From Rhodobacter sp. (GTDB lineage: Bacteria > Pseudomonadota > Alphaproteobacteria > Rhodobacterales > Rhodobacteraceae), in contig JACKKE010000016.1 in assembly GCA_020637595.1 (NCBI GenBank), positions 1 through 64,000 on the forward strand: a stretch of 64,000 bases of DNA, written 5' to 3'. Under the pieces are notes generated by a model. The model ran no database searches. It was not told the origin of the DNA and saw only the letters and a program-made list of their open reading frames with translations. Position numbers and translations under genes: made by a program. Positions 33,725 to 42,735 of the stretch are shown here, piece after piece (the stretch's first letter is position 1; every line of letters starts with the position of its first letter).

Positions 33725-34780
33725 TCAACCGATCGAGATGGCGATCTTGCCCAGCCGTTCGGGTGAGGCAAGGCGCAGATGGGCCTCGCGGACCTGTTCC
33801 AGAGAGAAGGTCGCGTCGAGGATCGGACGCAGAGAACCGTCGGCCAGCAGCGGCAGAAACTCGTCGATCTCGGACATATGCGCCGTGTGGCAGCCGCGGA
33901 TATCGACCTCGTTTCGGTGGATGCTGACCAACAGAACCTCGGCACTGCGCCCCGAATGGCTGCCCATGCAGACCATCCGCCCGCGCTGGCGTAGCGCATT
34001 GATAGATTTCTGGAACGTTGCCCCGCCGACTGTATCATGCACGATATCGACGCCGCGACCGCCGGTCAGACGGCGGACCTCCACGTCCCAGTCCCGGACG
34101 CGGGTGTAGTTCACCGCCGCGTCCGCGCCGGCCTCGATGAGCTGTCGGCATTTCTCGTCCGAACCGGTGGTGACGATCACCCGGGCGCCGATCGCCCTGG
34201 CCAGTTGCAGCGCCGCCGAGCCCATCCCGCTGCCGCCACCGACGATCAGCAGGGTCTCGCCGGCGGTCAGGTCACCTCGGGTCTTGAGCATGTGCCAGGC
34301 GGTCATGTAGGCAACGATCGAGACCGACAGCGCCTCGTAGCCGGGTCCATCGGGAACCTTGATCGCATTGCGGGCCGGAAGGACCATGTATTGCGCGCAG
34401 GTGCCGTCGACGTGCTCGCCGACGATGCGCAGGTCGGCGCATTCGCTCAGCAATCCCTTCCGGCATGGCTCACAGGTTCCGCAGGTCAGCATCGGAATGA
34501 CGGCCACGCGATCCCCCACGGAGTGGGTGTCGCAGCCGGGCCCGACCGCTGCGATATCGCCGGCGCCCTCGACCCCGAGGATGATCGGCAGCGGTTGCTG
34601 GCGATCCTTCTCAACAAACCGCCCTTCGCGCACCAGAATATCAGCCTGATTCATTCCGGCCGCCCGCATCCGGATCAGGACTTCGCCCGGCCCCGGAACC
34701 GGAATCGGCCAATCCTCCAGCACGATTGCCTCCGGTCCACCGAAAGCATGCACGGCCGCGACACGCATCATCCCCGTCAC
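33725..34780 (-). CDS. Zinc-type medium-chain dehydrogenase/reductase
   Basis: About 351 residues. The structural zinc cysteines C100, C103, C106 and C114 (CGTCEPCRKGLLSEC) are kept, with Rossmann motif LIVGGGSGMGSAALQLARAIGA. The usual catalytic-zinc Cys is replaced by N44 (AAGMNQADILVREG) and the GHE motif by GVEGAGD. It may therefore be a quinone-oxidoreductase or enone-reductase type rather than a classical alcohol dehydrogenase. It is the last gene of the LIV-type transporter operon, 67 bases after the ATPase. Confidence 0.88.
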   Translation of the reverse strand: MTGMMRVAAVHAFGGPEAIVLEDWPIPVPGPGEVLIRMRAAGMNQADILVREGRFVEKDRQQPLPIILGVEGAGDIAAVGPGCDTHSVGDRVAVIPMLTCGTCEPCRKGLLSECADLRIVGEHVDGTCAQYMVLPARNAIKVPDGPGYEALSVSIVAYMTAWHMLKTRGDLTAGETLLIVGGGSGMGSAALQLARAIGARVIVTTGSDEKCRQLIEAGADAAVNYTRVRDWDVEVRRLTGGRGVDIVHDTVGGATFQKSINALRQRGRMVCMGSHSGRSAEVLLVSIHRNEVDIRGCHTAHMSEIDEFLPLLADGSLRPILDATFSLEQVREAHLRLASPERLGKIAISIG

Positions 34781-34847
34781 ATCCGAATCCTTCGGTCTGG
34801 GTCATTCAGGTTGCGCGTGCCCTGCCGCTTCGCCGCAGGGCGCTCCC

Positions 34848-35582
34848 TCACGCAAGGATGCTTTCCGCAGGCTCGCCAAGATAGGCGCTGATCACATGCG
34901 GATCGTTCACCACCTCGTCCGGCGTGCCCTCGGCCACCTTTCGTCCCGCATCAATCACGAAGATCCTCTCGCACACCTGGGTGACGGCACGCATGTCGTG
35001 TTCGACCAGCCAGATGGTGGTGCCCTGCTCGCGCACGCTGCGCAGACAGGCGACCATCTCGACGGTTTCGCTGGGGTTCAGACCGGCGCAGGGTTCGTCG
35101 GCCAACAGCAGCTTGGGCCCGGTGGCGATCGCGCGTGCGATCTCGAGCTTGCGCAACGTGCCGACCGTCAATTCCTGGGCGTGGCGGTGGGCGACGTCCT
35201 CGAGCCCGGCCGTGCGAATGGCGTGTCGGGCGATATCCGACGCACTGCCCCGCCCATGCCCCCCGAACATCGCACCGACCGTCACGTTTTCCAGGACGGT
35301 CAGGGCCGGGAAAGGCTTGGAAATCTGGAAAGCCCGGGCGATGCCGATCTGGTTCCTGCGATAGGTTGCCATCGTCCCCAGAGACCGGCCGCCGAAAGCG
35401 ATGTCACCGGAGGTCAGCGGATAGTATCCGGTGATCAGGTTGAACAGGGTCGATTTTCCCGCGCCGTTCGGGCCGATCAGACCATAGATGCCGCCCTCCT
35501 CCAGCGTGAAATCTACTTCTGCCATAGCCGTCAGGCCACCGAAAATCTTGGTGACGCCAGTGCCTTGCAACACGACCGACAT
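34848..35582 (-). CDS. livG: LIV-type ABC transporter ATPase (LivG)
   Basis: 244 residues. Walker A GPNGAGKSTLFN, Q-loop ARAFQ, signature region LTVGTLRKLEIARAIA (a LivG-style variant of LSGGQ), Walker B LLLADEPCAGLNP and switch His in LVEHDM are all present. Its ATG overlaps the TAA stop of livM. It powers import of a branched-chain amino acid or other small organic solute with LivF, LivH, LivM and the binding protein. Confidence 0.92.
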   Translation of the reverse strand: MSVVLQGTGVTKIFGGLTAMAEVDFTLEEGGIYGLIGPNGAGKSTLFNLITGYYPLTSGDIAFGGRSLGTMATYRRNQIGIARAFQISKPFPALTVLENVTVGAMFGGHGRGSASDIARHAIRTAGLEDVAHRHAQELTVGTLRKLEIARAIATGPKLLLADEPCAGLNPSETVEMVACLRSVREQGTTIWLVEHDMRAVTQVCERIFVIDAGRKVAEGTPDEVVNDPHVISAYLGEPAESILA

Positions 35583-36553
35583 TACCGAGCCCTTTCCCTG
35601 AAACGAATCCACCGTTTTGCATTGAAGAACCCGAGGACGCCGCTTGGCATGAGGAGGATCATCAGCACGACGATGCCACCGGTGATCATCAGATGGATAT
35701 CGAGGAAGCCCGACAACAGCACCTGGGTGATGAACAGCATGATCGCCGTTCCCAGCACCGGCCCCCAGATCGTTCCGATCCCACCGATGATGCAGAACAC
35801 GATCATGTTGAGGCCAATATCCAGCCGCAGGACCGAGCCGGTCGACATATATCCCAGGCTGTAGCCATAGACGGCGCCCAGAATTCCGACCAGAACACCC
35901 GACAGGACGAAGGATGCGATCTTGTAGTGTTCGGTCGGCACCCCCAGCATCTTCGCGGTGTCCTCGTCCTCGCGGATCGCCAGCAGGCCATAGCCGATCT
36001 TGCTGCGCCGAATTGCATAGGTGACCAGAATGATCAGCAACAGCAGTGCGCCGAAGATATAGTAGTAGAAGACCTCGGGCCTGGTTCCAGCCGGAACCGG
36101 AGAGGGCATAAAGACCCCGACGCCGCCGCCGATCCAGCTGACGTTGTTCACCAACTCGGTCACCACCTGGCTGACTCCCAGCATGGCGATGGCAAAGAAG
36201 ATGCCGCGCAGGCGCAGGATCGGATACGCGATCAGGGCGGCAAAGACCGCGACGATCAGTGTGGCCCCGGCCACCGGCAAGATCATCGCCGCCGGCGACC
36301 CGGCTGCGGCGCCCAGTGCCGTCGAGATCTTCGCAGCCCCGAAGGCGCCCATCCCGAAAAACGCGGCATGGCCGAAGCTCCAGTAACCGCTGAACCCTCC
36401 AAGAATGTTCCAGGCGCTGGCCAGCCCGGCGAACATGAAAAAGCCCATGACGACGCGGGTGTGATAAGGTGAGACGTATCCGGGCAGAACCGCACCGATC
36501 GCCAGAAGCACGACGATGAAAGCCAGGAAGAGTTTGCGAGGCGTGGCGGTCAT
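35582..36553 (-). CDS. livM: LIV-type ABC transporter permease (LivM)
   Basis: 323 residues with about eight to ten membrane segments. LivM-like stretches are LGGFSGYWSFGHAAFFGMGA, IREDEDTAKMLGVPTEHYKIASFVLSG and IGGIGTIWGPVLG. It starts with ATG at 36553, overlapping the livH stop by four bases. It pairs with LivH in the membrane channel. Confidence 0.93.
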   Translation of the reverse strand: MTATPRKLFLAFIVVLLAIGAVLPGYVSPYHTRVVMGFFMFAGLASAWNILGGFSGYWSFGHAAFFGMGAFGAAKISTALGAAAGSPAAMILPVAGATLIVAVFAALIAYPILRLRGIFFAIAMLGVSQVVTELVNNVSWIGGGVGVFMPSPVPAGTRPEVFYYYIFGALLLLIILVTYAIRRSKIGYGLLAIREDEDTAKMLGVPTEHYKIASFVLSGVLVGILGAVYGYSLGYMSTGSVLRLDIGLNMIVFCIIGGIGTIWGPVLGTAIMLFITQVLLSGFLDIHLMITGGIVVLMILLMPSGVLGFFNAKRWIRFRERAR

Positions 36554-37425
36554 CGGGATTCCCCCATTGCATTGCCCAGCAGTCCATGCGGCCGGAACAA
36601 CAACATGGCGACCAGGACCAGGAACATCGCGGCATTCGTCATCGACGGGGCGATGTATTGCGCGGTCAGGGTGTTGATCAGTCCCAGCAGCACGCCACCC
36701 AGCAGAGCACCGGCCGGGCTGCCGATCCCGCCGAGGACCACGACGATGAAGGCGTTGAGGGTCCAGCCGGCTTCCGTCGCAGGCGAAAAAGGTTGCACGA
36801 TGCCGATGATGGCGCCCGAGGCCCCGGCCAGCGCCGCCCCCAGTCCAAAGGTCTTGGCATACAGACGCTCGACATCCAGCCCGCACAGCGACGCCGCCAG
36901 GGGCTGCTGCGCGGTAGCACGGATGGACCGGCCAAAATGCGTATGCCGCAACAGGGCCGTCAGCAGCAGCAGCACGACCAGGCTCATGCCCAGCGCGATC
37001 AGCCGCACCAGGTCGATCCGCAGATCGAAGAAGGTGACACTGGAAAAGCTGTAGCTGGGGGTGATCGTCCGGATATCCGGTCCGAACCACAACTGAAGAA
37101 GGTTGCGGATGATCATCGCCACGCCGAACGTCACCACCAGCGACGCGACCAGCGACGCGCGCGACACCGCCCAGTGGATGATGGTGCGCTGGTAAACATA
37201 TCCGACCCCGAACAGCACGATCGCCACCGGCGGGATCGACAGGATCGGGTCGATCCCCAGATGCTCCCAGAGCAGGAGCGCGCCGTAGGATCCGGCGACC
37301 AGAAAGATCCCGTGCGTCAGGTTGACGATCCCCAGAACTCCGAAGACCAGTGAGAACCCGACGGCGGCCAACGCATAGAGGCCTCCGAGGGCCAGCCCGT
37401 TGACGAGCGTTTGCAGGAACAGCAT
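36550..37425 (-). CDS. livH: LIV-type ABC transporter permease (LivH)
   Basis: 291 residues, about eight membrane segments. It contains GLALGGLYALAAVGFSLVFGVLGIVNLTHG, the hallmark LivH N-terminus, and VLGGIGSPAGALLGGVLLGL. Its start region (37425-37436) contains TTGTTCG, a half match to the GntR operator, which is too weak to call a site. It lies 77 bases after the binding-protein gene. Confidence 0.93.
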   Translation of the reverse strand: MLFLQTLVNGLALGGLYALAAVGFSLVFGVLGIVNLTHGIFLVAGSYGALLLWEHLGIDPILSIPPVAIVLFGVGYVYQRTIIHWAVSRASLVASLVVTFGVAMIIRNLLQLWFGPDIRTITPSYSFSSVTFFDLRIDLVRLIALGMSLVVLLLLTALLRHTHFGRSIRATAQQPLAASLCGLDVERLYAKTFGLGAALAGASGAIIGIVQPFSPATEAGWTLNAFIVVVLGGIGSPAGALLGGVLLGLINTLTAQYIAPSMTNAAMFLVLVAMLLFRPHGLLGNAMGESR

Positions 37426-37502
37426 TGTTCGTATGTCACTTTTTTTCAGTGAACAGGTCGACCGGCGCCGCCGGGGCCACGCCGGTCACGATCAACCTGC
37501 GA

Positions 37503-38729
37503 TCAGGTCCGGTCCCGCCAGTTCGGCACCGGGTAGACAGGCTCTGCGTTCTTTGCGCCATCCGGTGCAATGACCACACGCTCACCGTTCTGGATCTGCA
37601 GCACGATGGTGCCCATCAGATCGGGATCCCCGTCCCCCTCGGGCGTGAACCGGATGTGACCATAGAAGCACTCGAAATCCGTGTTGCGCAACGCCTCGGT
37701 CACCGGGTCGATCTCGACAGTTCCAGCGGTTTTGAGGGCCTCGGCGATGGTGCAGACGCACGCCGCGCCAGCCGCCATGTGATAGGTCATCTGGCGATCG
37801 AAATTGGCGCGGTAGTAGTTGGCAAACTCCGTTGCGGTCCCGAAATAGTTGCCCGAATAGGCCACGTTCTCGGACCAGGCCGCCAGCGTCGTGACACCTT
37901 CGGCATAGGAGCCAAGCGCGTCGGTATAGGCCGCGTTCTGCGGTCCCAGAGACTGGAACAGCAGCGGGACATTGGTATCGGTTTGAACCATCTGCCGCGC
38001 GATCAGGATCGAGGTTTCGTCGGCAGTCAGGCAGATCAGGACATCCGGGTTGCTGGCGCGGATCTGCGACAGCACATTGGTCACGTCGTTCACCGAAGTC
38101 GGCAATTCAATCAGGTCGGCCAGTTCGATCCCGGCCTCGCGGATCGCTGCCTCGGCCCCGCGCGCCTGTGCCGATGCATAGGGCGAGTTGGTATAGAGGA
38201 TCGAGATGCGCTCGACACTGGGCTCGAGCGACCGGAACAGGTTCACCGGCGAGATGAACTGCCGCGATGCACGCGGATACAACCCGAACACACGCCTGCG
38301 GCCCTGGGTGAAGATATCGTCGGCCGCGCCGCCGGCCTGCACCATCACCCGACCGGCGGCCTCGGTGATCGAGGCGGTCGGCAGCACCATGCGGGATGGG
38401 AACGATCCCAGGAAGAAGTTCACTCCCTCATCCACCTGACGCTGGATCAGCGTCGTGCCGCGCGATGGGTCGCTGGCATCGTCGAACAGGTCCAGGCGCA
38501 AGGTATAGCGCGTGCCGCCGACGTCAACGCCGCCCATTTCCTCGTTGATGAACTTGACCGCGCATTCATAGCCGCGCAGCAGGTTCAGACCGGTTTCCGC
38601 GGAATCGCCCGTCATCGGAACCGACCCGCCCAGGACGATCTCCTGGCCCTGGGCGAATGCGGCCCCCAGCGGGGTCAATCCGGCCAGCATCATGGCGCCG
38701 CCTGACTTCAGTATCGTGCGTCTTTGCAT
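37503..38729 (-). CDS. LIV-type ABC transporter substrate-binding protein
   Basis: 408 residues. A twin-arginine-like signal (MQRRTILKSGGAMMLAGLTPLGAAFA) is followed by a LivJ/AmiC-type fold (VLGGSVPMTGDSAETGLNLLRGYECAVKFINEEMGG, RISILYTNSPYASAQARG). Such proteins bind amino acids, amides, short acids or aromatic compounds. The ligand here is unknown; the neighbouring catabolic genes argue for an organic acid or amide rather than leucine itself. It lies between livF and livH. Confidence 0.92.
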   Translation of the reverse strand: MQRRTILKSGGAMMLAGLTPLGAAFAQGQEIVLGGSVPMTGDSAETGLNLLRGYECAVKFINEEMGGVDVGGTRYTLRLDLFDDASDPSRGTTLIQRQVDEGVNFFLGSFPSRMVLPTASITEAAGRVMVQAGGAADDIFTQGRRRVFGLYPRASRQFISPVNLFRSLEPSVERISILYTNSPYASAQARGAEAAIREAGIELADLIELPTSVNDVTNVLSQIRASNPDVLICLTADETSILIARQMVQTDTNVPLLFQSLGPQNAAYTDALGSYAEGVTTLAAWSENVAYSGNYFGTATEFANYYRANFDRQMTYHMAAGAACVCTIAEALKTAGTVEIDPVTEALRNTDFECFYGHIRFTPEGDGDPDLMGTIVLQIQNGERVVIAPDGAKNAEPVYPVPNWRDRT

Positions 38730-38758
38730 GAGAACTCTCCTGTCTGGTAGTGTCGCCC

Positions 38759-39502
38759 TCAGTCCATTCCGAGGTACGCTTTCTTCACGGCATCGTCGGC
38801 CAGCATCGCCCGGCCCGTATCGCTGCGGACAACCCGCCCCTTTTCCAGGACATAGGCCCGATCCGCGATTGCGAGGGTGTGATGAACGTTCTGCTCGACC
38901 AGCAGGATGGTCATTCCTTCCTGGTTGAGCTTGCGGATCATCTTGAAGATTTCGCCCACGAACAGCGGGCTGAGGCCCAGCGAGGGTTCATCAAGAATCA
39001 GCACGTCGGGCAGGGTCATCAGGCCCCGGGCGATGGCCAGCATCTGCTGCTCGCCACCCGACAGGCTGCCAGCATGCTGCGCGCGACGCTCGTAAAGACG
39101 CGGGAACAGCTGGAACACATGGTCATAGCTGTCCTTCATGCGATCACGAGAGCGCGGCAGGTGCCCCGCGATCTGGAGGTTTTCCAGCACCGTCAGATGC
39201 CGAAAGACCAGTCGGCTTTCGGGAACCAAGGCAATGCCCTGCTGGACAACCTTGTGCGCCGGCATGCCGGTGATGTCGCGCCCACCGAACAAAACCCGGC
39301 CGGTCCTGGGCTTTAACGCACCGGCGATCATTTTCACGGTGGTCGACTTGCCCGCACCATTCGCACCGATCAACGCCACGATCTGGCCTTTTGCGACGGT
39401 GATGCCGACCTTCGATACAGCCGTCACACCGTTGTAATCGTAGGACAGACCATCGGTGGCGATATAGACGCCGTCTGTTTCCAGGTTGGACATATCGGAC
39501 AT
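38759..39502 (-). CDS. livF: LIV-type ABC transporter ATPase (LivF)
   Basis: 247 residues. Walker A GANGAGKSTTVKMI, the LivF-typical ALVPESRLVFRHLTVLENL, signature LSGGEQQMLAIARGLM, Walker B LILDEPSLGLSP and LLVEQNVHHTL are all present. ATG 39502 follows an AGGGA ribosome-binding site. It is first in the transporter operon, with the perfect-core operator TTGTTCGAACAT 57 bases upstream. Having livF first rather than last is less common. Confidence 0.93.
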   Translation of the reverse strand: MSDMSNLETDGVYIATDGLSYDYNGVTAVSKVGITVAKGQIVALIGANGAGKSTTVKMIAGALKPRTGRVLFGGRDITGMPAHKVVQQGIALVPESRLVFRHLTVLENLQIAGHLPRSRDRMKDSYDHVFQLFPRLYERRAQHAGSLSGGEQQMLAIARGLMTLPDVLILDEPSLGLSPLFVGEIFKMIRKLNQEGMTILLVEQNVHHTLAIADRAYVLEKGRVVRSDTGRAMLADDAVKKAYLGMD

Positions 39503-39558
39503 ACATTTCCCTGACATCCGGGCAAGCGTTTCAGCGTTGAGATCCGGCTTCGCCCTAT

Positions 39559-39570
39559 TTGTTCGAACAT
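39559..39570. promoter_or_regulatory. Putative GntR operator S1 (TTGTTCGAACAT)
   Basis: The palindromic core TGTTCGAACA sits 57 bases upstream of livF in an AT-rich segment. Identical or near-identical sites occur at 40580, 44938, 45820 and 45879. It is probably bound by the GntR protein encoded at 39844-40569. The rest of 39503-39843 holds no gene. It contains a direct repeat CTTGCGCATGC at 39664-39674 and 39704-39714. Confidence 0.65.
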
Positions 39571-39843
39571 AAAGGCGGGAAAAGAGACCTGTCAATACGT
39601 AATATGCCGCCCGCAACCGGATCCTGCGGTCCGATACCGTCGACTGTTCGACAAACGGGCAAACTTGCGCATGCGACGCGCGTGCATCGGCGCCGCAATC
39701 CATCTTGCGCATGCCTCTCGGGCGCCGGCGCCGCGGATGCTCGAAGGGGGATCCATCACCCGGACAAATTTTCCGGGATAGCGCCTCGGCGCCGGATACA
39801 AACCCGCTCTGCCGATCGGCAGATGATCGGTCGATATCGGGCG

Positions 39844-40569
39844 TTATGCCTTCTGGGCGATCAGAGTGCGCTGGGTGAAACGGTCCGCCGGATAGATGTT
39901 CGACGAGTATTCGAAGGCTTCACCGGTTGGTGTCAGATATTTCCGGCGAATCAGCAACGCCGCCACTTGATCGCGTGCCGAGAGATTTTCCGCCAGGTCA
40001 GCGGGCAATTCGATTGCGCTGACCTCTTGCTCGACCGAGTCCAGTTTCAGCTGATTGTGGCGAATCACCAGCTCATAGATCGCCCGTCCGCCACCGATGA
40101 TCTCGTGTTCGGATGGTGCGAACCTTTCGGGAATGGTCACGCGGGACCAACACAGGGGCTGGCCGTCCGCCGCCTTGCAGCGCAGACCCGACACCTGGGT
40201 GTATCGCCCCTCGGGAAGCTCGGGCATCGCGTCGTTTCCGCCCGCGCCGATGGTCACCGGCTCGATACGACTGATGTTCAGGACGGTATCCTGGGCGAAG
40301 TCGAACAGCGTGTTGATGTCACGCAGAACATGGACATATTGCGCATAGGGACGGCTGGAGAGGACGGTCGTGCCACTGCGACGACGCCGTCCGACCAAGC
40401 CCTGCTCAGTCATCACCTTCAACGCCTCGCGGACGGTGTGACGGCCGACTTTGAAACGCTCCTGCAACTCCATCTCGGTGGGGAACTTCGACCCCACCTC
40501 GAACCTGCCCGATTGGATTTCCTCGGTCAGCAGAGCCGCAAGTTCGGAGTGTTTCAAAACGTGCACCAC
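39844..40569 (-). CDS. GntR-family regulator, HutC subfamily (UTRA domain)
   Basis: 241 residues. The N-terminal winged helix-turn-helix has FEVGSKFPTEMELQERFKVGRHTVREALKVMTEQGLV, followed by a UTRA effector domain with PLCWSRVTIPERFAP and YSSNIYPADRF. HutC-type regulators are usually repressors relieved by the pathway substrate or an intermediate. A palindrome related to TTGTTCGAACAA lies just upstream (autoregulation) and at the promoters of the transporter operon and the catabolic genes on both sides. Confidence 0.92.
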   Translation of the reverse strand: MVHVLKHSELAALLTEEIQSGRFEVGSKFPTEMELQERFKVGRHTVREALKVMTEQGLVGRRRRSGTTVLSSRPYAQYVHVLRDINTLFDFAQDTVLNISRIEPVTIGAGGNDAMPELPEGRYTQVSGLRCKAADGQPLCWSRVTIPERFAPSEHEIIGGGRAIYELVIRHNQLKLDSVEQEVSAIELPADLAENLSARDQVAALLIRRKYLTPTGEAFEYSSNIYPADRFTQRTLIAQKA

Positions 40570-40579
40570 CAGCTTGGAA

Positions 40580-40591
40580 TAATTCGAACAA
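40580..40591. promoter_or_regulatory. Putative GntR operator S2 (TAATTCGAACAA)
   Basis: It matches the TTGTTCGAACAA palindrome at nine of 12 positions and lies 11 bases upstream of the gntR start. It is consistent with autorepression. Confidence 0.45.
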
Positions 40592-40630
40592 TAGCGCAGT
40601 TACCATGAAACCGGCGGTCGTGTAAATTCC

Positions 40631-41713
40631 TCAGCTGATCGACGGATGGGCCCGCCGATACTGTGGCGGGACCGGTTGGGCCGACTGGAAATGGCGCGCA
40701 GCATGCCACGGCCATCGCGGGTTATCCATGATGGCGCGCCCCAGGGCGACCAGGTCGGCCCGGCCGCGTGTCAGCACAGCCTCGGCCTGCTCCGGATCGG
40801 TGATCAGACCGACGGCCATCGTCGGAAGTCCGGCCTGCTGCCTGATCATTTCGGACAACGGCACCTGGTATCCCGGGCCGACCGGAATCTTCTGTTCCGG
40901 GCTGCTGCCGCCGGAAGACGCGCAGACATAGTCGCAGCCCAGATCCTTCAGCCGCCGGGAAAACTCCACCGAATCGTCGAGCTGCCACCCGTCCGGGGTC
41001 CAGTCCGTCGCAGAGATGCGAACGCCCAGTGCCTTGGTCCTGGGCCAAACCCGGCGGACCGCGTCGAAAACCTCCAGCGGGAACCGCATGCGATTTTCCA
41101 GCGACCCGCCGTATGCGTCGCGCCGCAGGTTGGAGTGCGGCGACAGAAAGGAATGCAAAAGATAGCCGTGGGCGTTGTGGATCTCGACCACGTCGAAACC
41201 GGCCCGGTCTGCGCGCATGGCTGCCGCGACATATTTGTCGATCAGGTCGGCCATTCCCTGAACCGTCAATGCGCACGGCACCGCCCGGCCGGGATAGGCG
41301 ACCGCCGAGGGGGCCTCCATCGGCCACGGCCCCCCATAGGCCGCCATCTCGGCCGCGCCCTCCCACGGAACGCTGTCGGCCGCCTTGCGCCCCATGTGAG
41401 AAAGCTGGATGCCGAACCGGGTCGGCCCGATCCGCCGGCAAAAGCGCAAGATCTCGGCGAACCTTTCGGCCTGGGCATCATTCCATAGCCCGGTGCACCG
41501 ATGCGTTGCACGCCCGGCTGGCGAGACGGCTGTTGCCTCGACAATCGCCAACCCGGCCCCCGACACGGCGAAAGAACCCAGATGCATCAGGTGCCAGTCC
41601 GAGGGCATGCCCGAGGTATCGGCGGAAAACTGGCCCATCGGCGAAATGACGATGCGATTGGCCAGCTCGACCCCTCCCAGGACGAAGGGCGAGAACAATT
41701 GAGTTGGAGACAT
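40631..41713 (-). CDS. NADH:flavin oxidoreductase, Old Yellow Enzyme family (YqjM/NamA-like)
   Basis: 360 residues in an FMN TIM barrel. It has PFVLGGVELANRIVISPMGQFSAD, the active-site His/Asn pair in VEIHNAHGYLLHSFLSPHSN, then RDAYGGSLENRMRF, and the phosphate-binding VALGRAIMDNPRWPWHAA. The start ATG 41713 gives MSPTQLFSPFVLGG. YqjM-like enzymes reduce activated alkenes, nitro compounds or dienoyl-CoA analogues. It lies between the decayed amidase and gntR on the same strand. Confidence 0.92.
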   Translation of the reverse strand: MSPTQLFSPFVLGGVELANRIVISPMGQFSADTSGMPSDWHLMHLGSFAVSGAGLAIVEATAVSPAGRATHRCTGLWNDAQAERFAEILRFCRRIGPTRFGIQLSHMGRKAADSVPWEGAAEMAAYGGPWPMEAPSAVAYPGRAVPCALTVQGMADLIDKYVAAAMRADRAGFDVVEIHNAHGYLLHSFLSPHSNLRRDAYGGSLENRMRFPLEVFDAVRRVWPRTKALGVRISATDWTPDGWQLDDSVEFSRRLKDLGCDYVCASSGGSSPEQKIPVGPGYQVPLSEMIRQQAGLPTMAVGLITDPEQAEAVLTRGRADLVALGRAIMDNPRWPWHAARHFQSAQPVPPQYRRAHPSIS

Positions 41714-41738
41714 CCGTTCTAGCTTTCCGCGTCTGCTG

Positions 41739-42735
41739 TCACGTCGCCACGAAGGGAACAGTGTCGCAGATCCACCGCGCCATCGCCGCCATGTGCTGAT
41801 CGCTGCCTTGCTGCCCCATGAGCTGCACCCCCATCGGCAGTCCGCCGACACTGGTGATCGGCATCGTCAGCGACGGTGCACCCAGCGTGGAACCGGGCGT
41901 GTTGAAAATCGGGTTGCCAGTCGGGATCACTCCGGGTGCAAAGGTCATGTCCGGTGCCCATTCATTGGCCGGCCCAAGCGAGGACGGTGCAATGATCGCG
42001 TCCGCATAGGACGAAAGCGCCCCATATTCCGCCCGCAGCGCCGCTCGGCGTTGCAAAAGCTCCCGGTAGCCATCGGGCCCCAGTGCTTCGGCCGTTGTCA
42101 TGGTGCCCTGACCGCGTTTGCTGACGCCGCCGGGATGCTTGGCGATGGTGTTGCGCAGGGCGAAATGATTTTCCCAAGCCGTCAGGTCGATGTTCAGTTT
42201 GGTGATGCCGTGCAGATGCTGCTCGAAGCGTTCGAGCTGGAACAGGTCACCGCGGCGCAGAATACGGACCCCGGCCCTGGCCAGGTGATCCAGAACCGCT
42301 TCGAATGCCGCGAGGGCCGGACCGGGCATCTGGTCCCACAACTCGGTTTCCATCACCGCCAGCGTCAAGGGGCGCTGCGCCTCGGGCAGGTCCAGCGGCC
42401 CCGTCAGCGGCTGATAACCCGGATCGCCCGGCCCGGCGTGCGATCTCGATGGCGACATGCCACATGTCCCGCAACGTGCCGGCATGGGGACCGTGCGTGC
42501 TCATGCTCGTCACTGGCGTTCACGCGCGGTTGATCGCCCCGGTGGAAACCAGCGCGAAGTGCCGCAGAAAGCGCTTGCGGGAGCGGATGATCGACCCGCC
42601 GACCTGCGTACCGATCGCCGCCGGAACCATACCCGCGCCAACCGCTGCCGCCAGACGAACCCGAGAAGACCCGCCGAAGTCCGCCCGCTATCAAACAGGT
42701 TCGTCGTCGGCCCCCAACTGGGCACCGCCAAACTC
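41739..42735 (-). pseudogene. Amidase-signature enzyme, decayed by frameshifts and lacking its N-terminus
   Basis: Parts in three frames join into one amidase. TNLFDSGRTS begins the nucleophile region, then GGSSRVRLAAAVGAGMVP and AAIGTQVGGSIIRS appear in another frame up to TGAINRA and a stop. STHGPHAGTLRDMWHVAIEIARRAG is in the next. From about 42430 GDPGYQPLTGPLDLPEAQRP runs intact to the C-terminus near 41739 (GGLPMGVQLMGQQGSDQ). At least two frameshifts and one stop interrupt it, and the conserved serine pattern after GGSS is altered. It is upstream of the OYE gene on the same strand. Confidence 0.8.

Noticed and set aside
37425..37436. TTGTTCG half match at the livH start as a further GntR operator
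   Set aside because: Only eight of 12 positions match and the right half is not palindromic; it lies inside an operon and over a start codon.
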